64,000 nucleotides of DNA from Icerya purchasi (taxonomy: Eukaryota; Arthropoda; Insecta; Hemiptera; Monophlebidae), in contig CM077116.1 in the NCBI GenBank assembly GCA_039619475.1, forward strand, positions 370,664,294-370,728,293, read 5' to 3'. The notes under the pieces are model-generated. The model saw nothing but the letters and a program-made list of their open reading frames with translations. It did no database searches and was not told the origin of the DNA. How positions within the stretch are numbered: the first letter of the stretch is position 1; each line of letters starts with the position of its first letter. Positions 56,546 to 64,000 of this stretch are shown here, piece after piece. Position numbers and translations under genes: made by a program.

Positions 56546-57089
56546 CTGCAGGTGAATCAGGGTAAGACTGAGTAAATAGCTGACGATAAGTAATATTTTT
56601 ATTAATACGATACGGAGGGGAGCCTGCTAATGAACAAAAGCTGACGGAAGAAGAGGATAGAGATGTGTTGCAACGATAGACCGAAAAACAGAGTGATGAC
56701 ACTGTGTGTGCAAGAATTTCAGATTATTGACTAAATAATAGACTTATTTAGTTTAGTTTTGAAGAGGGTTAGCATACATTGTGAGAAGAACTTTTAGATT
56801 TATATTCTGGATTAAAAAGGTACTTTAGGATAACGACAAATTTTTGAACTTTTTGTGCGTCCGAAATTGGGTTTCTAACGGTGTTTACAGAATTTTTCCA
56901 AGTTAAGGAAATACTGAGCTATGATTTCACGTAGATTTTTTGACGTGAAAATATAAGGTCATTAACATCAGAGAGCATTGTTGTTACTGGTCTACAGTTT
57001 TCCAGAGGACAACTTAGACATTAGCATAAAGTTTGATGACAACGATATGTTGAACTCATTGTAAAGCAAAGTAATTACGAGCCGAAAAA
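56546..57089. other. Piezo intron segment without recognised features
   Basis: No gene or repeat noted. Confidence 0.5.
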
Positions 57090-57345
57090 TGTCCGTTGTT
57101 ATATCACTGATATATGAAACGACGATTAAACTGGATGGGACATGTACTCAGACACGGCGGTCTCCTTCGCGATGTAATAGAAGGACAAATTCAGGGAAAC
57201 AGAAGACGAGGTAGACCGAGGAACACATTTATCAGCGGGTTGGTGAAGGACGCAGGCACAGACCGATACTGGAAAATGAAAAGAACTACGGAGAATCGGA
57301 GGGCTTGGAAAAGGCTTACCATGGAGTTAAACCAGTCCTAGGACT
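57090..57345 (+). pseudogene. LINE C-terminal fragment
   Basis: A 75-codon frame with KRRLNWMGHVLRHGGLLRDV, IEGQIQGNRRRGRPRNTFI and RAWKRLTMELNQS. It is the tail of an RTE/CR1-like LINE polyprotein (the 'GH.LRH..L....EG...G.RRRGRPR' block). The stop lies close to an (AAT)n/(TA)n tract (57354-57412), typical of such 3' ends. Confidence 0.75.
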
Positions 57346-57353
57346 GTCAAACT

Positions 57354-57369
57354 TAATAATAATAATAAT

Positions 57370-57412
<43 letters not shown>
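57354..57412. repeat. (AAT)n(TA)n microsatellite
   Basis: Seven AAT units followed by about 17 TA units, probably grown from the tail of the adjacent LINE piece. Confidence 0.9.
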
Positions 57413-57414
<2 letters not shown>

Positions 57415-58275
57415 GAATAAATAAGGTTGCAATTGGTGCATAGCCTTATGATGGAGAACACCTTTCTCTGTTTTAATAGTTGTTGACTTAAGAAAAACTG
57501 TTTAAATCGTCGTCCATATTAATGTTGACGGATTTTATTTCTGATAATAAGCCATACCGTAATACGTAATCAAACGTCTTTTCTTAGTGGAAAAAGCGAC
57601 GGTTGATGGTAGTATACATCTCGATAGGCTAAGCAGATTACGAATAGTCGTCTAACTTGTGTAACAAGGAAGGTCTTGCGCACACGGGTTAGTTACGTCA
57701 TAATGGTCTGAGGTTGTTTTACCGTTCGCTATTAATGCAACTTCGGGGAATGCGATTTAGACCATTAAGAGATTTTATATTCACTACTGAATTCGCAGAT
57801 GAGGGTGAGAATAATTTAAACTATCAGGCTGCGAAAGAATTATGCGTGTTTGTTAAAGGATTACAGTTAAAAAATAGGTGGCTGTGTGAAGAAATCGAGG
57901 CGGCTGCAACGTTGCCTGCGATCTTGCATTGGACTTCTTCGCTGTCAGTCACTCATACTGACCGTAATTTATCTCATCGATTTGAATAGTTGTGTAGCAG
58001 ATAATTACGATGAATAAACGTGAATAATCGTAAAACTGCGAGAACACGAATTTAACATAATCAGTTACAGCACGCGAAGAATCTTAAAGGGCACGTTTAG
58101 AATCCGAATGATTGGCTATCTCTCTGTTGGAATATCGAGGAAAGAAGCAAAAGGTAATCGCTCGTAACATAGCAAAGAAGCCGATCCTCCCTTTTGGATT
58201 ATTATTTAATTTTGTATCAGAATGTTCTATTTTAAATTGCAGTACGTAATGCGAATAACAATTGTTTTTACACAG
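57413..58275. other. Piezo intron segment
   Basis: Contains one open stretch (57714-57989, no conventional ATG start and no recognised domain). I do not call it a gene. Otherwise nothing. Confidence 0.5.
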
Positions 58276-58427
58276 AGGTCAACGGCTGTACGAGGAAAAA
58301 TACAAATTAAAATATTTAACTCTTCGAAAGTCGGAGCAAGAGAATTTGCAGAAACTGAAAATAAATTTAAACCATCTAAAGGAAACTTATAGCGTCAGAT
58401 ATGAAAATTACGCAACACACTACGACG
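58276..58427 (+). CDS. Piezo: Piezo exon (last recognised in window), start of the beam
   Basis: 152 nt bounded by TTTACACAG|A and GACG|GTAATT. It completes the Arg codon of the ESR run and ends after one base. It encodes GQRLYEEKYKLKYLTLRKSE, then QENLQKLKINLNHLKETYSV and RYENY. The composition is strongly charged and helical. In Piezo this is the long intracellular helix (beam) that links the peripheral blades to the pore ('SRG..L...........LE.IK.KM..IK....'). The sequence is divergent but the position, phase and SRG-like junction agree. Following exons lie beyond the window or were not recognisable. Confidence 0.87.
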
Positions 58428-59319
58428 GTAATTACTGTAACAACAGATTAATTTTAATTACTCTTTTAATCTATACGAAATACTAATGATAAATGTTGAC
58501 TGCTACCAACGATGAAATATTAAACATCTCATTATTGATAACTATATCTGTTCGTACATGCTTACCGCAAATACTGTTCGTGGCCGAATGCCGTGCCAAT
58601 GTGCATTATATTCTGGCCAGTCTGATTAAAATCTTTCAATTTTTAACACTAGTGCAGTCGTAACATGTCCGTTCATCAATATCCAAATGCACACGATGCT
58701 GCAAATGACACAGACATTAATTTATTTTCATTCATTCTTGCTCGTAATTGCTAGATTTCAATCTTAAGACATTTTAACTACTAAAATGTACATATACTAT
58801 GTCGCGATATCTGAATGACCAAAACGAGCGGGCTACTAGTTTTCCAGAGTAAAAATTAATTTGGAAAGTATGTAAATCATCGTAAAAGCACCGACGACAA
58901 AGACCGATTGAAACCATCACACATACTTCTAGGCGCACTGGTCACGCTGCAAAGCCATTCGGGCACTGTATGCGCGATAAAACGAACATTTATAATAAAT
59001 TGCGTCTTCCCGGAGGAATAGGACACCACCATGTCGTAGACCTTGCATGCTTCAACAGGACTGAGCCCAATTGAGGGTAACATAGTTACCAGAAGTCCAC
59101 TGAACCGCAGAAGCCGAACAAAAAAGCTTTCTATTCTACATTTCCAATCTATCCGTCTACTCACTCAGAATTATATTATATTGTCAATATCCGACACCGA
59201 ATCATAAATGTTTACAAGGGGTTCTTTCCCTTCTTTTAGTTTGCGCTGATGTACCCAAAAAAAGTGTAATATACATTTTCTTTTCCAGTCTTAGGCTTGA
59301 TTCGAGCAGCGTGAAATCG
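58428..59319. other. Piezo intron, nothing recognised
   Basis: Starts with the GTAATT donor. The remaining DNA is AT-rich and shows no feature. Confidence 0.5.
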
Positions 59320-60300
59320 TAGACTTTAATTGGTGGACGTATTTTTGATCACGTGTTTCGCTTCTTTCCGTATCAAATAGCTTGTTGAAGCGACGCGGTG
59401 TTTGTCATTTGTTTAATTCTGTCTGTATATCTTATGGGCGCTCTTCCTTGTTGTTTCCGTTGACTCTAGAATTAGTTTTTCCGAGCTATCCTGGCATATG
59501 ATGTGACCAAAGTATGTAGCTATTCATCGTATTTCCGGACAGATTTCGTTCAGTATTGAGAAGTTTGTTCTTTTTTTGTTCCATGCGGGATCCGCAGCAT
59601 CCTTCTCTGGCGGAACATTTCAAACGCATTTATTCGTTGCATATACGTTGCCTTTAGCGTTCAACATTCCGATGCATATAGAAAAACGGACAAGAACAAT
59701 ATTTTCATGAGATGAGTTTTGGTATCCATCGTGATATCGCGACTCTTCCAGACTTTTGTAAGCTGAGCCAGCGCAGATTTAGTAACTCCCATCCGTCTTT
59801 TAATTTCGTCTGTCGAGCCTCCATCTCTGGTAATAACCGATCCCAGATATACAAAGTTATCAACTACTTCGATGTTGTAAGCCATCAAAGTTATTTCGGT
59901 CGATGAGATCATTTTATCTCTGTCTATTATTAAGCCTGCTGTTTTGCTTATAGTTTCCAATGTTTCGAACAGAGCATGCAGCTTTTCTTTCGACAAAGCA
60001 AATATGGTAATGTAGTCAGCATATCGTAAATCGTTGACAAGTGTTACTGCTAGTTTTATTCCATCTCCCCGTCTTTTCACTGTCACTTTAATAATCCGAA
60101 CGCTGCATATGTTAAACAGAATAATACATCGCTGTCGAACTCCATTTTCAGGTAGGAATTTCTAAGATAGTTTACTATTAATCCGCTTACCTTATACTCC
60201 GGGAGCCAGTAACAGATTTTTTCGATCAATTTTCTCTCGACCAGTAATTCGTGAAATGCTTCAGACAGTTGTGTCACGAAGACTCGTGAACATCAGCTGC
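59320..60300 (-). pseudogene. LINE reverse transcriptase relic (RTE/CR1-like)
   Basis: The minus strand shows LVNDLRYADYITIFALSKEK (palm motif, with YADD changed to YADY), NFVYLGSVITRDGGSTDEIK, a RMGVTKSALAQLTKVWKS segment and YASEC. This continues through a broken 'INAFEMF.QRRMLRI' block near 59580-59640 to a tail with 'GRAPI' near 59435. Upstream (60277-60083) lie ELLVERKLIEKI fragments. Loss of the second catalytic Asp and many stops make it inactive. Confidence 0.75.
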
Positions 60301-61068
60301 GGGTAGCGCGATAAATCAAACGATTACTAATCAGTTCCGGGTGTGGTCTTGGTCTTGCGTGCGTACACTCGCGTTGCGTATAGCAATCGCCATGAGCGCT
60401 GCCTATTCTGTACAACTAGAATGTAGAAATAGACAGTCACGATGCTCGAAATCGACCGATACGACACTCAGATGATACGGGCACACAGGAATTCCGCACC
60501 AACCCTTAACGCAGCGGGAAGTCGAACTCGAATCCCGCATCAGACCCGAAATAGCCCGCCCGCTGAAAACTCGAATTGTGCACCGTGTTTAAAAATAAAT
60601 ACTCCGGATTTTATCAAATCGACGAAGGACTTAAAATGAGTAAAAGTGTCGTTCTTTCAGTGACTTCCAAAATGTCTTAATCTCGATGGGGGGAACGTTT
60701 GCTATTTGGAATAACATTTCGGTTGCTTAGACAAGAAACCTGCTTAACGGTTTGCGAAAAATAGGCTATCATTATCCAATTAGCAGTACGGTTCTTATTC
60801 TAAATATTTTTAACAACCTCTAGGAACATACTCATATTTAAAGAAATGTTGCATAAAATGGAATAATTTTTGCACGAATATTATATAAAATAATGTATAA
60901 AATAAAAATAATTTCCAACTGAATATGTAGAATTTTAAGCGCACGGCATATTATGTTTCATGAAGCTTCACATTAATACAAAATACTTCCGCATCAGCTG
61001 ATTAATTTACATAAAATACAAATTTGATGACCGTATGAAATTTTCGAGTTCGACAAATTAAGCATCTA
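60301..61068. other. Intron segment, nothing recognised
   Basis: Slightly GC-richer stretch at 60340-60640 with an open frame lacking recognisable domains; no splice sites fit the Piezo phase. Confidence 0.4.
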
Positions 61069-61292
<224 letters not shown>

Positions 61293-62340
61293 AGTTATTT
61301 AGAGTTAGGGGGAACCAAGTTTTGGGAAAATTTTAGTTCTGATTTTATCTTACACCCATCAATCAGTGTTCAAGTTTCAGTTATAAATTGTGTCATTTGA
61401 ATTAAAATCAAATTTGTTAAAAATATTAATTTTGTCATTTAGTATACCATCCAACAATGTATAGTATTCTGTTTAAATTTTAAATGACAACAGATAAAAA
61501 TTTACAATTAGTACGAACTGACACGTATATAAAAATGAATGGTTTTCGGCAACGGATAATTCCAACAAAACATAAAGGTATAAAATATAAACAAGAATAC
61601 TTATAACTAAGGTAGGAATTAGCCCAATTGCAAACTGCGGAAATAGATGGGTTGCATTTCGTAAAATGTTGTTTCTATAAAGCAATTGTATAGGTTCTCT
61701 ACGCCGTAATAGTCTATTTATCGTTTTATTTTAAATTTTATAATAATGTTCATATTTATTTATTAGATTAAATTTAATTCACATTTTTATTTATTATATA
61801 TTAATAAAAAATCTGATGGGTTCATTCTATTTGTCTGTTCATTTATTGACTGTAGATTATTTACACAATTTTACTTTGTCGTTAAGGAATCTTTTTTTTT
61901 TTTTTTGTAAGTTTAAAAACTCGTCGCAAATTCTGTAAGTTCTTTTAAGAAACTGAAATATCCGTTCACTACTTCAATGCAGAGTGCTTTCCGTTAGTAC
62001 ACAACACGTCCGGGAAAAAAATATTTTTTTGAACTTTTAAGTTCGTAGCACCCTCCGGTAATTTAAATTTGAAGCTAAAATATCGTTATATTTTGTTTCC
62101 AAAATATCCCCCTTTAAATATATTTACGAAAACTGCATTCGTCTGCCGTTTTTAGATCCAAATGGGTTTTTTTTTTTTTAACAAGTATCGGTATGCATTC
62201 ATACCACAAACAGCGGTGTTTGTAACATATTATAGAAAACCATTTTAGACAATCGGAGTACAGCCCAATCTATCCATTAAAAAACTTGTACATGTAATGA
62301 TTAATTTCTCTCTTCTTATTATGTTTAATGAAAACGAAAG
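61293..62340. other. Intron segment, nothing recognised
   Basis: AT-rich with a T-run at about 61891-61906. No feature supported. Confidence 0.5.
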
Positions 62341-62880
62341 TTAAGTAATTGGAATCGCATCTCGGCACCATTTTCTTTCCGGCTCCTGGGCTGGATGTCC
62401 CGGTAGAGTGCTTCTGTACATTTTTCTGATTGTTGGATTACAGTGATGTGATAATTTGTTGAAGAATTTTTCATACTGTTCTTTATGGGTTTGTTTAACG
62501 AATGGCATCCTTAGATCATTGTGCAGGTTCTCGTTAGATGCATACTTTGGGGCTGCTGTCAACGTTCGCAAAATCTTAGTCGTTGTATCCGCTGCAAGTT
62601 TGATCTGCTAGCACTACCGCCATATTTCCATATCGGTGCGATGTAGTTTAAATATATTTGCCTTTTTAATTTTAAACTTAGTGGGGTGAGTAACGACTTA
62701 GTAGCGGATATAACGTCCTGACACGATCATCTTTGTTTGCACATGTGCTATATGATATCGCCATGTGAACCGTCTATCCAACGTGATTTCTAAGTACTTC
62801 ACCATTTCCGATTGTGGGTCCAAATGAGGTTTAAATTAAATGGTTACTGAAAATGTTTATTGCGATGCACGGTTATTGTT
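62341..62880 (-). pseudogene. Jockey-type LINE C-terminal fragment
   Basis: A 76-codon open stretch on the minus strand (62571-62341) has RTLTAAPKYASNENLHNDLR, MPFVKQTHKEQYEKFFNKLS and HHCNPTIRKM. This is the region after the reverse transcriptase of Jockey elements ('L..I..AP.Y..N..IH.DL..P.V......'). Upstream on the same strand (about 62590-62820) the thumb is recognisable but broken ('LEITLDRRFTW', 'KIKKANIFKLH'). This is a family different from the RNase H-bearing Jockey at 26-31 kb. Confidence 0.75.
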
Positions 62881-64000
62881 TGTTACATATTTTAAATTTC
62901 AGGAATAATAATATCGGTCTGCGAGTTATACATTTTGAAATGATCTTTAGGTAGTTTTAAATTCGTCATATCATCATATTCTTAACTTTTTACGCGATGT
63001 GTAGCGCTCATGGGTTAAAAGAGCTATTCGAACGTTGTGCATTTTCTGTAAGAGCATTTTAATACTGTTTTTCGACATAACTTCACATTTAAATATGTAA
63101 CCGTCATAATTTTTCCTCATAAAAAAACATCAAAAATTATCCGGCTTGCAATGATACGTAACAGTAATAATATTCGACTGTTTACTGCTCCATTTTTAAT
63201 CAGAAAAAATAAAAAGATGTGTTTCCGATTTGTTCTTTTACAGCGGCTTTGTAGAATTCCAGCTGTTCCAGAAATATTCATCCCCGTAATAAAATTATCA
63301 ACACTGATAATTGCTTAACATTAATGGTAACACGGAATTAACATTAATAGTATATATGAAAGCGAAATATTTTATTAAAAATAATAACTTGTAAATAAGG
63401 AAAAATTATAGTTATCGCTGTGTCAAGAGGTAAAATACACGTTTGATCACAAATATAATTCTTCGGAAACTAGAAAGATGAAAGATCGTAAATGTAAATA
63501 GGCAGTTAGGAGTATGTTAAATTACACTGAAAGTTGAACTAACTGGCAAATTGTAAAACCCAGAATGAATTTTTAATGATTAAAAAATAAACGAGAACAT
63601 AAATATACCAAAAGTAGGATATATAGTATTTGTTTCGTAAACGAAAAATGAAACTGGAAGTTTAAACAATTAGTATATATTTTTAAAATTAACCTGGCGT
63701 ATTCTCAAATATTTTTTAATAAATCGTATGTGGTATTTTTCGTTGGCGGATAAAAAATTCATTTTTTAAATACGATACGTAAAAATTTTGAAAGCCATTG
63801 AACATTAAAAATGTTATACAATGAAGCTGCCATCAGTTCTTCGTCCATCCAAGCTGAAAATATTTAACTGCCGGAGCGTTTGTATTTAAAAAGAAAAATC
63901 ACTGGGGCCGATACATTTATAATGCGAGTACTTTAGAAACTTTTTCTGCACGTTTTCACCCCGATTCACCAAGACACTAGATATTCCAAATTAGCGCACC
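62881..64000. other. Window end, nothing recognised
   Basis: AT-rich intron-like DNA. One candidate acceptor/donor pair near 62901-62950 gives a stop in the required frame, so it is not a Piezo exon. Confidence 0.5.

Noticed and set aside
57714..57989. A 91-codon open stretch between two Piezo exons
   Set aside because: It starts at TTG, has no recognised domain, and the flanking Piezo exons already join in phase without it.
62890..62960. Possible further Piezo exon (TTTCAG|GAATAATAAT ... TTTAG|GTAGTT)
   Set aside because: In the phase required by the previous exon it contains a stop, and the sequence does not resemble the Piezo beam.

Overview
The window looks like animal, most likely insect, nuclear DNA. 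It is AT-rich, has GT-AG introns and is crowded with non-LTR retrotransposons of the RTE and Jockey/R1-like types. No bacterial genes, rRNA or CRISPR array was seen. Some LINE hallmarks (IANLRNGDGG-type RTE tails, RNase H-bearing Jockey) are common in insects, but the order cannot be fixed from this sequence.

One host gene spans the window on the plus strand: the mechanosensitive channel gene Piezo. I reconstructed eleven consecutive exons (7577-7671, 10161-10337, 13451-13538, 15214-15407, 15526-15727, 18925-19020, 21899-22061, 24009-24194, 54560-54726, 55469-55655, 58276-58427). They total 1707 nt (569 codons), and every splice phase chains without a break. They encode the central part of the protein: transmembrane repeats followed by the start of the charged beam/coiled-coil segment. 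The 5' and 3' ends of the gene lie outside the window. Eight introns are between 742 bp and about 3.2 kb and one is 108 bp, but the intron 24195-54559 is 30.4 kb because it has collected mobile elements.

That intron holds, from left to right: (i) the 3' end of an RTE LINE (minus strand, about 25600-25859); (ii) a nearly complete Jockey-type LINE (minus, 25860 to about 31368) inserted into it; (iii) the rest of the same RTE (minus, about 31369-34330); (iv) a giant palindrome, 34726-51321. The palindrome is the most unusual object here. Two inverted arms of about 7.9 kb mirror each other exactly wherever checked (position x pairs with 86047-x, no net indel) around an 808-bp asymmetric spacer. 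The ends are 5'-AG...CT-3', flanked on both sides by the 6-mer CATATG. A 16.6-kb length, 6-bp target duplication and AG termini are hallmarks of Polinton/Maverick (adintovirus-like) elements. However, I see no integrase, ATPase, protease, capsid or polymerase catalytic domain. Each arm instead carries two inward-facing genes that share a duplicated leader: one with a possible exonuclease-like fold, and one resembling a stand-alone version of the domain that precedes Polinton-type B polymerases. Each arm also has a third small opposing ORF with a diverged relative in the spacer, iterated GC-rich motifs at the termini and a 181-bp tandem array. I read it as a non-autonomous, snap-back (fold-back) Polinton relative.

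The other Piezo introns contain many degraded LINE pieces in both orientations. Several come from one RNase H-bearing family whose 3' ends share a short motif before a poly(A) tail. There is also a small terminal-inverted-repeat element (52993-53900), a 0.4-kb tandem duplication (55749-56545) and numerous microsatellites.
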